The notes: a model not told the origin generated them from the sequence alone. DNA of 64,000 nt from Antilocapra americana (GCA_007570785.1 ML664161.1:2933919-2997918), one strand, 5' to 3'. Shown: positions 1 through 13,396, counted from the stretch's first letter. Program-made: numbers and translations.

Positions 1-465
1 TCCTTGGGGTATTATTTTGTTAGCTGTTTACAGCTTGGGAGCTAGGCTGTAATAATGGGACAAATAGGACATTGGGAATAAGGATGCATTATGTTCATCA
101 GCTTTGTTTTGGTGGCTATTTGGAGAATCAAGTTTCTCCACTTGAAATTAATATCAAATTATTAGACATTAGCTTTCTTAGCAGATTTTGATGTAAGCGG
201 CTATATCTTTCAAATTTTTTGTTCTTCAGTATAACATTAAATGAAGAACTTGTGTGGTGCTTCCATCTCAAAGGGCAACCTGTGGCGAGATCAAGACATA
301 AGATTGAGGGAAACCTCTGGACAAGCAGAAATATCTGATTCATGATTAATATTAAACATCTGAGTAAAATAGCAGTTGAATTAATTGCATTTTTTGTTTT
401 ACATTTTACTCAAGAGTTATAAGTTAAACTGACTGATATTTATTCATAGCAATAATAAGCTGTAG

Positions 466-1380
466 TACTGGAAAAGGTCAGTTTTTATTCCAATCCCAAA
501 GAACAGTAATGCCAAAGAATGTTCAAACTATTGCACAATTGTACTCATCTCATGCTAGTAAAGTAATACTCAAGATTTTCCAAGTCAAGGTCCAACAGTA
601 TGCGAACCATGAACTTTCAGATGATCAAGATGGATTCAGAAAAGGCAGAGGATCCAGAGATCAAATTGCCAACAGCACTGGATCAAAAAACAAGAGAAAA
701 AACAAGAGAGTTCCATAAAAATATCTACTTCTGCTTTATGACTATGCCAAAGCCTTTGACTGTGTGAATCACAACAAACAGTGCACAATTCTTCAGCAGA
801 TGGGAATACCAGACCACTTCATCTGCCTTTTGAGAAATCCGTATGCAGTTGAGGAAGCAACAGTTAGAACTGGACATGGAACAACAGACTGGTTCCAAAT
901 AGAGAAAGGAATACGTCAGGCTAAATATTGTCACCCTGCTTATTTAACTTACATGCAGAGTACATCATGAGAAATGCTGGACTGGATGAAGCACAAGCTG
1001 GAATCAAGATTGCTGGGAGAAATATCAATAACTTCAGATATGCAGATGACACCACCCTTATGGCAGAAAGTGCAAAAGAAAGAGAGCCTCTTGATGAAAG
1101 TGAAAGAAGATTGTGAAAAAGTTGGCTAAAAACTCAACATTCAGAAAACTAAGATCATGGCATCTGGTTGCATCACTTCATGGCAAATAGATGGGGAAAC
1201 AATGGAAACAGTGAAAGACTTTGTTGTGAGGGGCTTCAAAATCACTGCAGATGGTGATTGCAGCCAGGAAATTAAAAGACACTTGCTTTATGGAAGAAAA
1301 GTTATGACCAACCTAGACAGCATATTAAAAAGTAGAGACATTACTTTGCCAACAAAGGTCTGTCTAGTCAAGGTTAGGTT
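466..1380 (+). mobile_element. BovB LINE fragment (reverse transcriptase part, 3' truncated)
   Basis: Translations match the BovB reverse transcriptase: ...NNFRYADDTTLMAES... (catalytic YADD, near 1035-1050), then SWQIDGE. The frame is broken by stops and shifts (for example the stop at about 716). It lacks the usual BovB 3' end and stops abruptly near 1380. Confidence 0.9.
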
Positions 1381-1402
1381 TTAATTTTTAAAATCAGACA
1401 TG

Positions 1403-1590
1403 AATGATGCTAGTGGTAAAGAGCCTGCCTGCCATTGAAGGAAACACAGGTCAATCCCTGGGTTAGTAAGATGCCCTGGAGGCAACCCACTCCAGGATGT
1501 TGCCTAGAGAATTTCATGGACAGAAGAGCCTAGTGGGCTACAGTTCATGAATTCACAGAGTTAGACACGACTTAGTGACTGAACAACAAC
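1403..1590 (+). mobile_element. Bov-tA SINE
   Basis: tRNA-derived head (GGTAAAGAGCCTGCCTGCC) followed by a Bov-A body ending in GACTTAGTGACTGAACAAC. Diverged. Confidence 0.85.
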
Positions 1591-1804
1591 AAAATCCTGG
1601 CTGTGAGGAACTGGAGAGATGGCATTTTAAAAAAGATTCAACCCAGTGTTGCTGTCTTTGATGATAGAGAGAGGCCCACAAGCCAAGAAATGGGTGTGGC
1701 TTCTGGAATCTGGAAAAGGCAAGAAATTGATTCTTCTCTAGGGCCTCCAGAAAGGATGCAGCCTTGAAAACACTTTGAATTTAAGCCCAATGTGGGCCAA
1801 GACA

Positions 1805-2030
1805 GCTTCTCAAGTGGCATTAGTGGTAAAAAAAAAACTCGCCTCCCAATGCAGGAGACATAAGAGACACAGGTTCAATCCCTGGGTTGGGAAGATTCCC
1901 TGGAGTAATAAAATGGCAACCCACTCCAATATTCATGCCTGGAGAATCCCATGGACAGAGAAGCCTGGTGGGCAACCATCCACGGGGTTGCAAAGAGTCG
2001 GACAGGACTGAGGCGACTTAGTACACACAT
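1805..2030 (+). mobile_element. Bov-tA SINE
   Basis: SINE head with GGTAAA, then a body with CCTGGAGAATCCCATGGACAGA and GAGGCGACTTAGTA. A poly(A) run sits near the head. Confidence 0.85.
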
Positions 2031-2439
2031 GAAAACAGCAGCAATGTTGAATTTAATTAATATAATATAACCACTGAGAAATGAAACAATCTGGTTCAAA
2101 GACTCAAACTGTTTAAGAATCTAAAGAGGAGGGATTTAGATCTCTCCATTTAAGAGGCAGTTACAAACCTCACAGAAGAGTTGACATCAGAAATTATTCT
2201 GCTCATGTCAGTGGAGGTCTAGTTCTTCTAACTAAATTTCCATTTTATATCAAAGGACATGAGTCTGAAATATAAGTGAAGACACACTGTTGCATTGATA
2301 AGGGAAAAAGAAAAAGAAAAAGGTTTTTTGTTTTTGTTTTTGTTTTTTCCTTTCCTGAAAACAGTGAGCAGGCCTGAACATTCCAAGTTTTTTATTTTTT
2401 TTATTTTTTATTTTATCTGCTCCTAATTCTGAATGTCTG

Positions 2440-2915
2440 TAACTAAGTTTGCTTTTTCTGCCCCCTAACTCTACAGGAACTACACTTCACACCTATTTTC
2501 CTTTGACTCTATGCAAAATATATCTTTTATCTGGTGTTTACCCTTACAACACTCTTCCCCTTATAGTTCTTTTTACATATCAGAAAGAAGGCCTCAGAGC
2601 CATTGGACTGCCAGACTCAATTACTGGGTTATTGCCAGCCTATGACTGTCTTTGAAACAACCAGGAGGAAGAAATCAAGATCCTAACACCTTTTTTCCTC
2701 ATAGACTCCTGACTGTGAGCCCTTATCTTATATATGTCCCTAGACTCCTCATGGGGGGTGGGGGGCAGGCACAGTTATTGAGGCATGAGCCTACTATATT
2801 CCCCTCTCTGAAGACTGAGAATTAAAGCCACCATTCTATTTCCTCCATACGCTGTCTCCATAATTTTTATTCCACTTTAGTGGGCAGAGAAAGACAAGCT
2901 TTTGGGCAGCAACAA
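2440..2915 (+). mobile_element. Possible LTR remnant
   Basis: Pyrimidine-rich segment with a polyadenylation-type ATTAAA (2822) followed by a C/T-rich stretch resembling R-U5. Family not recognised and borders not defined. A G-run lies at 2755-2766. It could be unrelated unique sequence. Confidence 0.3.
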
Positions 2916-3541
2916 CACCCACCTATATATTCATGAACAAATGCCCCATGTGTGTGTAAATAGAGGAGTGTAAATTTGGAGAGGGAATTTCATGAATAAA
3001 GGATAAATGATAAACTGAAAAGTAATAACACTGTATTAAAAACAAGAGAGGTTTAAAATAAAATGAAAAGACAATGGCAATGTTCTGGGGATAAGTAAAT
3101 TGTCTGCATCTACCAAGAAACACAAAACTCAACTGACAAAAGAAATTATTTTGATTTGCTCTTCAAAAATTATCTGTTTGGACTATTCTTTTCAGTATTA
3201 AAAATTTAATTTCTAAATTTGAAATAAAGACAATTTAATATGATAATTTAGATTTCTTATTCCCTCAACAATATAGTAGGATGCATGAATAACCATTGTT
3301 ATCTTTCTAGTGCATGGAATTTCAGCACTAGAAAGAAGTCCACTTAAGTACTGGACACTACAGGCAGTAGGGATAATAGCAAATATACTAAAATATAGAG
3401 TGGCAAGTTGCCCATGTGACCAGTGGAAAAAAATGGCTTTGGTTTCAGAAATAATTTTGTCAGAAGCCCACTTCATACCATATCTAGCATTTGATTTTGC
3501 CCAGTTTAATTCACCTTCTCTTTTCATCTAGCTAGGAAAGA
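2916..3541. other. Unique intronic sequence, no feature seen
   Basis: AT-rich, with no recognisable repeat or exon. The open frame at 3213-3527 (minus) has no family resemblance and is treated as chance. Confidence 0.5.
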
Positions 3542-3542
3542 T

Positions 3543-4306
3543 CAATCAGTTCAGTTCAGTTGCTCAGTCATGTCTGACTCTTTGCAACCCCATGAACAAC
3601 AGCACAGGCCTCCCTCCCTGTCCATCACCAACTCCTGAAGTTTACCCAAACTCATGTCAATTGAGTTGGTGATGCCATCCAGCCATCTCATTCTCTGTCA
3701 TTCCCTTCTCCTCCTGCCTTCAATCTTTCCAAACATCAGGGTCATTTCCAATGACTTGGTTCTTCACATTAGGTGTCCAAAGTATTGCAGTTTCAGCTTC
3801 AACATCAGTCCTTCCAAGGAACACCCAGGATTGATCTCCTTTAGGATGGACTGGTTGGATCTCCTCCCAGTCCAAGGGACTCCCAAGAGTCTTCCCCAAC
3901 ACCACAGTTCAAAAGCATCAATTCTTCAGCACTCAGCTTTCTTTATAGTCTAACTCTCACATCCGTATATGACCACTGGAAAAACCATAGCCTTGACTAG
4001 ACAGACCTTTGTTGACAAAGTAATGTCTCTACTTTTTCAATATGCTATCTAGGTTGGTCATAACTTTCCTTCTAAGGAGTAAGCGTCTTTTAATTTCATG
4101 GTTGCAATCACCATCTGCAGTGATTTTGGAGCCCAGAAAAATAAAGTCAGCCACTGTTTCCACTCTTTCCCCATCTATTTGCCATGAAGTGATTGGACCA
4201 GATGCCATGATCTTAGTTTTCTGAATGTTGAGCTTTAAGCCAACTTTTTCACTCTTCTCATTCACTTTCATCAAGAGGCTCTTTAGTTCTTCTTCACTTT
4301 CTGCCA
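3543..4306 (-). mobile_element. BovB LINE, 5'-truncated
   Basis: Reverse complement carries the end of the BovB reverse transcriptase (frame over 4307-4029 with KVGLKLNIQKTKIMASG and TSWQIDGE). It runs into the BovB 3' end, ending in TTCAGTTCAGT repeats at 3546-3556. Frames are broken. Confidence 0.92.
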
Positions 4307-4310
4307 TAAT

Positions 4311-5388
4311 ACCTTCTAAATGAATTTGTTATGAAAATTAAATTAAATGTGTTAATACATGTGAACACATTAGTCCAAAGATAGAAACTGGATAAATTTA
4401 AGCTTCCTATTTTTTCTTTCTTTCTTTTCTTTTATTCTCACCGGTCATTCTCTAGAGATTTTATTTTTTTATTGAAGCTCAGTTCAAGAGTTCAAAATAT
4501 CTGCAAGGTGGATCCTGAAGATTCTATGAATAGAGACTTTCAAGAATAGATAAAGGACCACATCATTCTATCAGAAACAAACAGAAATTTGTATGAGTAA
4601 ATGTTTTTAGTCTTTATACACTCTTAACATTTTGACATTAACTCTGGAATACACAATTTTATCAATAAACAGTTTGAAGAAACAAAAATATACTGTAATA
4701 TCCTTGTTCAAAGATTTCTTAGACCCTTAAATAACATGGGTTTGAAATGCACAGTTCCACTTATAGGAATAATTTTTCCTAATAATAAATACTATAGTAC
4801 TATAATATCCTCCATGATTTGAATCCAAGGCTGTAGAACCTTGTATACAGAGGTTACCTATAAATTATACTGAATTTTCAATTTCAAAGGAAGTTGAGTC
4901 CCAGTAAGCCCAGCATTGTTCAAGTGTCAACTGTACATCCAGGTAGCCAATCCCCAAACATCAAGTCAGTTCTGGGCTCCATACTTATTTCCTTGATTCT
5001 AGATCTTTCTAAGTAAGTTCATATATGTAACCCTAGTCAGTCATGTTCTGCCCCCTCCTTAATGCTTCTAGAGTCTATAAAACCTGCTCCTGTCCAAACA
5101 TCTCTTGGAAAGAAGGCTCCACTGCTTGTAAGGCACTGTACTCCCCCAGTCTATAGGTTATTTCCCCTTGAATGTATACATAGTCTATAGATTATTTCCC
5201 CTTGAACACCAAACTCATTACTAAATTGTTTTATTTTTGTCATTTGACAAAAATGAATATAAACAGGTTTTAAGCAAAATTTCTGTAAAAGTTTCCTCAT
5301 AAGAAAGAGCAACTGCAAAGATGAGGTTCAATTTCATACTTAGAAGTTAACTTCTCTCATTTTAAAACTGCTTACTCATTGCATATAA
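4311..5388. other. Unique sequence with a possible LTR-like segment
   Basis: 4890-5215 includes GTCTATAAAACCTGCTCCTG (5073-5092), which looks like an LTR TATA region, followed by a pyrimidine-rich part. No polyadenylation signal or clear border was found. The rest is AT-rich with nothing recognised. Confidence 0.3.
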
Positions 5389-5607
5389 ATAGGGCGTCCC
5401 AAATGGCTCAGGGGTAAAGAATCTGCCTGCCAATGCAGGAGATACAGGCTCAATCTCTGGGTTTGGAGGAACCCCTGGAGGAGGAAATGGCAACCCACTA
5501 CAGTATTCTTGCCTGGAAAATCCCATGGACCAAGTAATCTCATGGGCTACTGTTCATGGTGTTACAAAGAGTCAGACACAACTGAGTGACTGAACATGCA
5601 GGCACAT
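5389..5607 (+). mobile_element. Bov-tA SINE
   Basis: Near-complete: GGCTCAGGGGTAAAGAATCT head, CAATGCAGGAGA, CAACCCACTACAGTATTCTT, and GTCAGACACAACTGAGTGAC end. Confidence 0.92.
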
Positions 5608-6640
5608 ATAAATAATGATCTCCATTGTACTAATGGTAGAAAAAGAATGTAATTAGAAAAAGGTATAAACCATCCAGTGTGGCTCTATAATTTAGGTAGA
5701 GATCAAAAAATCTACTTACATTATACACAATAGAAGCCTGGATAACAAACAGAATATCTCTACTCCCAAGTTGATGGAGGAGATAAGATTTGGGCTTCTA
5801 CGTCCTTGAATTTTAATTATTTTTATAATTATTAGGTTTCTTTAACTTCCACAATGATTAGTTTGTAAGAAAACCTTTTATATTACAAGTTTCTGAGTTT
5901 ATTTTCTAATAACACAAATTTATGAGTAGATAGAGCACTGTAAATAATTTCTGGAGGTAATAAAAATGAAATCTGAGATTGAAGTCTAGTGTTATAAACA
6001 GAATTAGTTTGAAAAATTTACAAATAACATATTTCTTAATTCATGTCATTTCTCCCTCATTCTTTATTACAGGGTTCATTAATACTATTCAAAAGTCTTT
6101 ATGAATATATTTTATGAAACATTCATTTCCCAGAGGTTATCTTTTCTTAAAGTAGAAAAGAAAATAAAACAAAAATCCAAAAATAAACAATGAAATAAAC
6201 ACAAGTAAATGCATATTCAGAGCTTTAGAGATTTAGGTTAAGGGAAAAGAAAATCTTACTTCTATTACAAAGTTAATATTTAAACCAAGTTTTTCCTTTA
6301 TGATCTTGATCTTTACTTTCCTCAGCTCACTTATAATGGAAACCCTAAACATGCAGACTGAGCCCTCCCTAACCCCAGAGCCAACCTTGAGAAATACAGC
6401 CAGGAGGAAATACAGTGAGTCCCTTCAGAGCCCAGGTTCCCTAATCCTGCTGGCTTGATCCAGTTGTGAGAATTCTCACAACAGAATTCAGTGTCTGGTT
6501 TTTTATTTTGTTCATCTTACCAACATATGGGCCTGATACCAAGTAAAACGCCCTGTGGGGCTACTGGGCAAAAAAGCCTTTCTGTTTCCGCCCATTTCTT
6601 GGTTATAGGAAATAGGCTTCATTCAGCCTCCTTGGCCTTC
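5608..6640. other. Unique AT-rich sequence
   Basis: No exon or clear repeat. 6320-6640 is less AT-rich and may belong to the internal or flanking part of the LTR element that follows. Confidence 0.4.
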
Positions 6641-6644
6641 CCTG

Positions 6645-7122
6645 AGTTCCAATGAGCAGGTTGAAACAGTTGCTAATTACTGAAGGGAGAAGATGTGGAA
6701 ACAGAGGAGGAACAGTCAAAAGAAACAATATAGCAGCCTTGGGGCAGGGTCCTGGTTCCCTCTCAAACGATACACATAGCAATATCTTTGAGATGTTTTG
6801 CAGATGCTGAAATCCCCTCAGGTGGGAGAAGTTAAATTATGTTGCCCACCAGGATGTGGACCCCCACCTGTCAGAACCAGGAAGTTGATGATGCTAACTC
6901 CCACTTGCCTCACCACCAACCAACCAGAAGAATGTCCACAGACTGATAATACCTTCTTTGAACCATTACTATAAAACTTCTCACTACCCCTCCAGGTTAG
7001 GATACACAGTTTTGAGTGCTAGAGCCTATTGTGTCCCCCTTTGCCTGGCAAAGCAATAAAGCTATTCTTTTCCACTTGACCCAAAACTCTGTCTCTGAGA
7101 ATCAATTTGGTGTCGGGATACA
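6645..7122 (+). mobile_element. Endogenous retrovirus LTR
   Basis: LTR architecture: TATA box ACTATAAAAC (6968-6977), then polyadenylation signal AATAAAG (7055-7061) after a GT/C-rich stretch. The U5-like end has TGTCTCTGAGAATC and a CA at 7121-7122. The 5' border is uncertain. No viral coding region was recognised next to it. Confidence 0.6.
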
Positions 7123-7439
7123 GTGGCTAGATTTGGCTTCAGAACTTTCACTGAATTTCTGACACCTTTCTCAGCTTTACCAAACTTTGCTCCTTGGGAT
7201 TACTTCATAGTTTCTGTAAGGTATCTGACTTCTGGCAGGATTACCAGATTCAGCAAACAAAACGAAACAAAACAGAACACCAAATTAATTGTGAATTTTA
7301 GCTAAACAAGTAATAACTTTATTTTAGTATAAGTATACCTCATGCAGATTTATGAGAAATCTGATATTAAAAAAATATTTCTTATTTAGTTGACCTAAAC
7401 AATATATTCTAATTTAACTGGGTATCCTGTTTCTTATCC

Positions 7440-7595
7440 ATTAATCCTACCTGCACTATGTGTCTAGAAATATGTTAGATATTTTACATGTAGTTTCTCA
7501 GATTTCTATGACAGCCAGGAGATAGTTATCAGCACTCCCATGTCAAAGATAAGGAAACTAAGGGCAGGAAAGATTCAGTTATTTGCTCTTTCCCT
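7440..7595 (+). mobile_element. MIR-type SINE relic
   Basis: Follows the order of MIR: an ATGTGTCTAGAAATATG-like start, then TTTACATGTAG...TCTCA, then GATAAGGAAACTAAGGGCAGG. Ancient and diverged. Confidence 0.55.
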
Positions 7596-7860
7596 TTCCC
7601 ACTGATCCATAACAATTCTAATACAAAAGAAGCAAAGTGTGGAAAAGATGGACCTTGGTTCTTCCATCAGACCACAGGGCTCAAGCTAGAGCTCTGGATT
7701 TTACTAATACCTATGGTATGTTGAGCAGCTTAAGTTCTTGAAATACTCTCAGTATCCTTGTCACCACCTGTTGATGATGATCCTACTGTCTTAGAAAGCT
7801 GTCTGTCCTAATGAAAGTGAAGTCCCATGCAGAGAACAGACACGTGTCAGTGAGACAATC

Positions 7861-8228
7861 TGGTGTCATTTCGGGGGTTCCTGACAGCTCCGGCACCGTA
7901 GCCATTTATGTCTCAATGAGAATAATTCAGTAAGAGCAAAGTGATAGGTAAGAAGTGATTTATTAGAAGAGGATGTTTGTGAGGCTTATAAGTAAGTGGG
8001 CAGGAAATGCCATACCACAGAACTTAGAGGGCAAAAGTTTTAAAATCAAAGGAAAAGTAAGGTGGGGGAAGAAGAACTTATTTGTCTTTCTTAAGTAGAT
8101 GCCATGCTTCCATCATTAGTTACTCCTCCAGGATGAGTAGAGGAGTTTTCCTGTTTCTGCATGATCAAGCTAAGTTTCTAAATTATGGTTTTTTATGTGT
8201 TTTTAGGGATTATTAACATACTGAGTTC
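7861..8228 (-). mobile_element. LTR, downstream part, interrupted by BovB
   Basis: On the minus strand a TATA-like CTTATAAG (about 7985-7992) is followed by AATAAA (7964-7959) and a U5-like stretch ending CA at 7862-7861. The upstream part continues after the BovB insertion at 10965. Family not assigned. Confidence 0.5.
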
Positions 8229-10956
8229 ACCGAGGTCATTTTAGGAATCAGCAAACTAAAATGGACTGGAATGGGTGAATTTAACTCAGATGACAATTAT
8301 ATCTACTACTGTGGGCAAGAATCCCTTAGAAGAAATGGAGTAGCCATCATAGTAAATAAAAGAGTCCAAAATACAGTATTTGGATGCAATCTCTCAAACA
8401 ACAGAATGATCTCTGTTCATTTCCAAGGCAAGCCATTCAATAACACAGTAATCCAAGTCTATGCCCTGAGGATTAATGCTGAAGAAGCTGAAATTGAACG
8501 GTTCTATGAAGACCTTCTAGAACTAACACCAAAAAAGATGTCCTTTTCATTACAGGGGACAGGAATGCAAAAGTAGGAAGACAAGAGATACCTGGAGTAA
8601 CAGGCAAATTTGGCCTTGGAGTACAGAATGAAGCAGTGCAAAAGCTAACAGCTTTTGCCAAGAGAACTCACTGTTTATAGCAAACACCCTCTTTCAACAA
8701 CACAATAGAAGACACTAACATGGACATCACCAGATGCTCAACACTGAAATCAGACTGATTAGATTTTTTGCAGCCAAAGATGGAGAAACACTACACAGTC
8801 AGCAAAAACAAGACTGCAGTCTGACTGTGGCTCAGATCATGAACTCCTTACTGCCGAATTCAGAGTTAAATTGAAGAAAGTAGGGAAAACCACTAGACCA
8901 TTCAGGTATGATCTAAATCAAATCCCTTATATTTATACGGTGGAAGTGAGAAATAGATTCAAGGGATTAGATCTGATAGACAGAGCGCCTGAAGAACTAT
9001 GGACAGAGGTTCATGACATTGTATAGGAGACATGAATCGAGACCATCCCCAAGATAAAGAAATGCAAAAAGGCAAAATGGTTGTCTGACAAGGTGTTACA
9101 AATACCTAAGAAAAGAAGAGAAGTAAAAGGCAAATGAGAAAAGGAAAGATATACCCATTTGAATGCAGAGTTCCAAAGAATAGGAAGGAGAGATAAGAAA
9201 TCCTACTCAGTGATCAATGCAGAGAAATAGAGGAAAACAATAGAATGAGAAAGACTAGAGATCTCTTCAGGAAAATTAGAGATACCAAGGGAACATGTCA
9301 TGCAAACATGGGCACAATAAAGGACATAAATGGTATGGACCTAACAGAAGCAGAAGATATTAAGAAGAGGTGGCAAGAATACACAAAAGAAGTACAAGAG
9401 AGATCTTCATGACCCAGATAACCACGATGGTATAATCACTCACCTAGAGCCAGATATCCTGGAGTACGAAGTATAGTGGGCTTTGGGAAGCATCACTACA
9501 AACAAAACTATTGGAGGTGATGGAATTCCAGTTGAGCTAATTCAAATCCTGAAAGATGATTCTGTGAAAGTGCTGCACTCAGTATGCTAGAAAATTTGGA
9601 AAACTCAGCAGTGGCCACAGGGCTGGAAAAGGTCAGTTTTCATTCCTATTCCAAAGAAATGTAATGCCAAAGGATGCTAAAACTACTGCACAATTGCATT
9701 CATCTCACATGCTAGTAAAGTAATGCTCAAAATTCTCCAAGCCAGGCTTCAACTCTATGTGAATCGTGAACTTCCAGATTTTCAAGATGGATTTAGATAA
9801 GGCAGAGGAACCAGAGATCAAATTGCCAACATCTGTTGAATCAACAACAACAACAAAAAAGAGAGTTCCAGAAAAACGTCTACTTCTGCTTTATAACTAT
9901 GCCAAAACTTTTGACTGTGTGAATCACAACAAACTGTGGACAATTCTTCAATAGAAGGGAATACCAGACTACCTCACCTGCCTCTTGAGAAATCTGTATG
10001 CAGGTCAAGAAGCAAAAGTTAGAGCTGGACATGGAACAACAGACTGGTTCCAAATAGGAAAAGGAGTATGTCAAGGCTGAATATTGTCACCCTGCTTATT
10101 TAACTTATATGCAGAGTACATCATGAGAAATGCTGGGCTGGATAAAGCACAATTTGGAATCAAGATTGCTGGGAGAAAGATCAATATCTCAGATATGCAG
10201 ATGACACCACCCTTATGGCAGAAAGCAAAGAACTAGAGAGCCTCTTGATGAAAGTGAAAGAGGAGAGTGAAAAAGTTGGTTTAAAGCTCAACATTCAGAA
10301 AACTAAGATCATGGCATCTGGTCGCATCACTTCATGGCAAATAGATGGGGGAAACAATGGAAACAGTGAAATACTTTGTTTTGGGGGGCTTCAAAATCAC
10401 TGCAGATGGTGACTGCAGCCATGGAATTAAAAGATATTTGCTCCTTGGAAGAATAGTTATGCCCAACCTAGACAGCATATTAAAAAGCAGAGACATTACT
10501 TTGCCAACATAGGTCCGTCTAACCAAAGCTATGGCTTTTCCAGTGGTCATCTATGGAAGTGAGAGTTAGACTATAAAGAAAGCTAAATACCAAAGAATTG
10601 ATGCTTTTGAACTGCGGTGTTGAAGAGTCTTGAAAGTTCCTTGGACTGCAAGGAGATCCAACCAGTCCATCCTAAAGGAAATTAGTCCTGAATATTCATT
10701 GGAAGGACTGATGCTGAAGCTGAAACGCCAATATTTTGGCCACCTGAAGCGAAGAGCTGACTCATTTGAAAAGAATCTGATGCTGGGAAAGTTTGAAGGT
10801 GGTAGGAGAAGAGGATGACAGAGATGGTTGGATGGCATCACCGACTCAATGGACATAAGTTTGAGTAAATTCCAGGAGGGAAGCCTGGCTTGCTGCAGTC
10901 CATGGGGGTCTCAAAGCATCGGACATGACTGAACAACTGAACTGAACTGAACTGAA
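8229..10956 (+). mobile_element. BovB LINE, 5'-truncated, 2.7 kb
   Basis: Starts in the endonuclease domain (WTGMGEFNSDDNYIYYCGQE, then SLRRNGVAIIVNK) and continues through reverse transcriptase to the 3' end with CTGAA repeats. Multiple stops and frameshifts (for example the stops near 8576 and 9955). Flanked by CTGAGTTC at 8221-8228 and 10957-10964, a candidate target duplication. It sits inside an older LTR. Confidence 0.95.
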
Positions 10957-10964
10957 CTGAGTTC

Positions 10965-11200
10965 TCTGGGCTGAATGTGGGTCTCATGCCACCTTGTTTT
11001 GTTGTTTGGGGGCAGATATCATGCTTCTGTTAAATGGTTTTGTTGCTAATCATGCTTGCTTGGTTTTGTGGCTAAGCAAATCCACTTTCTTGAGCAATTA
11101 TTAACTTTCAGGGGTCTCCCATATAGTTTCTATTTACAGTACCCTAGTGGTATTAACTATTTAATCACTTACTTCGTCCCTTCTCTTCGTCCTTATCATT
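10965..11200 (-). mobile_element. LTR, upstream part, after BovB insertion
   Basis: Continuation of the LTR at 7861-8228. It is inferred from position and the candidate target duplication; the outer border is approximate. Confidence 0.35.
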
Positions 11201-13184
11201 AGCAGTTAATAAATTTTTAACTAATGTTATTATTAACATGAATATTACAATAGACTTAAATTTGTTAATCCAAATACTACTTGGTCAGTACCTTCTTAAG
11301 AATATCTAGACTACAACAGTAAGCTATATTGTTATTATGTATAGGTCATGTGTGAGGCACATTCCTTAAGGGCTCAGTTACTTTTATGTAACCACATTAA
11401 TTTTAACAGATGTTTTCCTAATAGATATTGTATAATTCTTCCCTGAATGTCAAAGAACACATTAATGAAAGCATTACACAAATTTTTTTTTTTGTCTAAA
11501 GGCTAATATTTTGTCACTACTTACAGACGCTTACATACCAGAGGTTATAGGCTCCCCACCCCGATAGCTGTTGGTCTGATTTAGTCTGTGACCTCTTAGT
11601 TTTGTTGTAAAGTTGCTTGCTTCCTGCCTTAGCCATCAGAAATCTGCTGCTTTTGATTTGTCTCTCATCCTAAAAGATGAAGAAATAATTCTTCCAGAAT
11701 TTAGGGCATATTATAAGTCCATACGTTCTAAAGAATGAAATACAGTCTTTTCTGTGAACTAAATATCAAAGAAGTATTTCATGACAGCCTTTTTCTGGAA
11801 GTTCAGAATATTTGGGTTGTGGTTTTATTTTCCCTTTGCTTCCCATCTCTTGAGTTCCTTAATTTGTGTTCTGCAAAATCCAAGTTACTGACAGCCTGAT
11901 TTCTAACCAAAGTGTGTGTGTTGTATTTAACTGCATTGTTTTCTCAAAAGAAAATAAATAAAAGAGTAAAATTAGGTAGATGGTTATGATGCTGACATAA
12001 AACATAATTAGTCACATCAATCACTATTCCATTGCCATCAGCACACAAACATGTTGCAATATCTACCACAAAAATGAAAAACAATCAAAAAACCTCCTGT
12101 TCTCTCTTACTATCATATCCCCAGATTCAATTCCCCTTAAGAGTAAAGTTCATAGAAAAGATGATTCAAGTTGCAATTTCTAATCATTTTCCTCTCATAA
12201 TTTTTTTTCTTTTAACTAAGATTTTAGTTTCTATGTTTTCATCAAAACATCAGGTATCTTTGTCACTCACTCACCAATAACCTCCATAATTGCAAAGCCA
12301 CAAACCTATATATATATATATATATATATATACAGTTTCATATAGTTTCCCTTATACTTATCCCATATTTGATACAGATATCTACACTGTCCTTGAAATT
12401 CTTTCTTTATTGGTCTTGGGAGATATCTTGTTCTCCTAGTCTGACTCATTGACTACTCATTCCCTCTGCTGGTTACTCTTTTCCTCCAAATCTCTGAAGA
12501 GCTCAGATATCTGCCTCCATAAATGATATAATTCTGTAGCTCTAAATGCCATTTTCATGTTATTATATACCAAGTTTAGATCTCTAACTTCTACTATTCC
12601 CTTCAGTTTCAGAGTTCAGTGTCAGAAGAGCTTTTTCTTTTTGCTCCAGGTGTCTACAGAATAGGCACCTTAAATTTAAAATGTTTAAATCAGCACTTTT
12701 CATCACACAGTCTCAACCACTATCCTACACAGTCATCCCTATCTCACAAAACAGCATCTCTGTTCTTCTGGTGACTCAGGTTAAAAACCTTGGTTCATCT
12801 TCTCCACTTGTTCACTCATATGCACATCCAGTTAGCAAATCTTATCAGATCTTCTTTCAAAATACATCCTGACAGTCCTTTCCAGTTATTCTTAAGTCAA
12901 GACATCACCTGGATTGTTATAATAGGAGTCTCCTAGCTCCTCTCCCCGCTTCACCCTTATTTAACTACCAGTCAGCGAGATGCTTATGAAGTTTGAGGCA
13001 AATTATGCCACTCAATTGCCCCAAATGTACCATGGCTTATCGTTTCATTCAGAGTAGATTCCAGAAAATCAGTCAAGTTTCAAATCGTATATATTATGAC
13101 CCTCTGTACTTCTCAGACTTTGCCTTTCACCACTTACCTTCACATACACTTGCTTTTCAGCTTTTCCTATGTTAGCAAGTTTGT
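11201..13184. other. Unique intronic sequence
   Basis: AT-rich, no exon recognised. Contains a (TA)13 microsatellite (listed separately). Short open frames (12032-12280, 12681-12872) have no recognisable family. Confidence 0.5.
12307..12332. repeat. (TA)13 microsatellite
   Basis: Uninterrupted TA dinucleotides over 26 bases. Confidence 0.97.
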
Positions 13185-13396
13185 GTATTCAGTCATTCAG
13201 TCCTGTCCGACTCCTTGCGACCCCATGTACTGTAGCCCGCCAGGCTCCTTAGTCTGTAGAATTTTTTAGGCAAGAATATAGAGTGGGTCGCCATTTCCTG
13301 CTCCAGGGGAATCTTCCCAACCCAGAGATTGAACCTGTGTCTCTGGCATCTCCTGCATTGGGCCGGCAGATTAATTAACTGCGCCACCTGGGAACT
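13185..13396 (-). mobile_element. Bov-tA SINE
   Basis: Reverse-complement Bov-tA: TCCTTGCGACCCCATGTACT, GCAAGAATATAGAGTGGG, CTCCTGCATTGGGCCGGC, GCGCCACCTGGGA. Confidence 0.92.
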
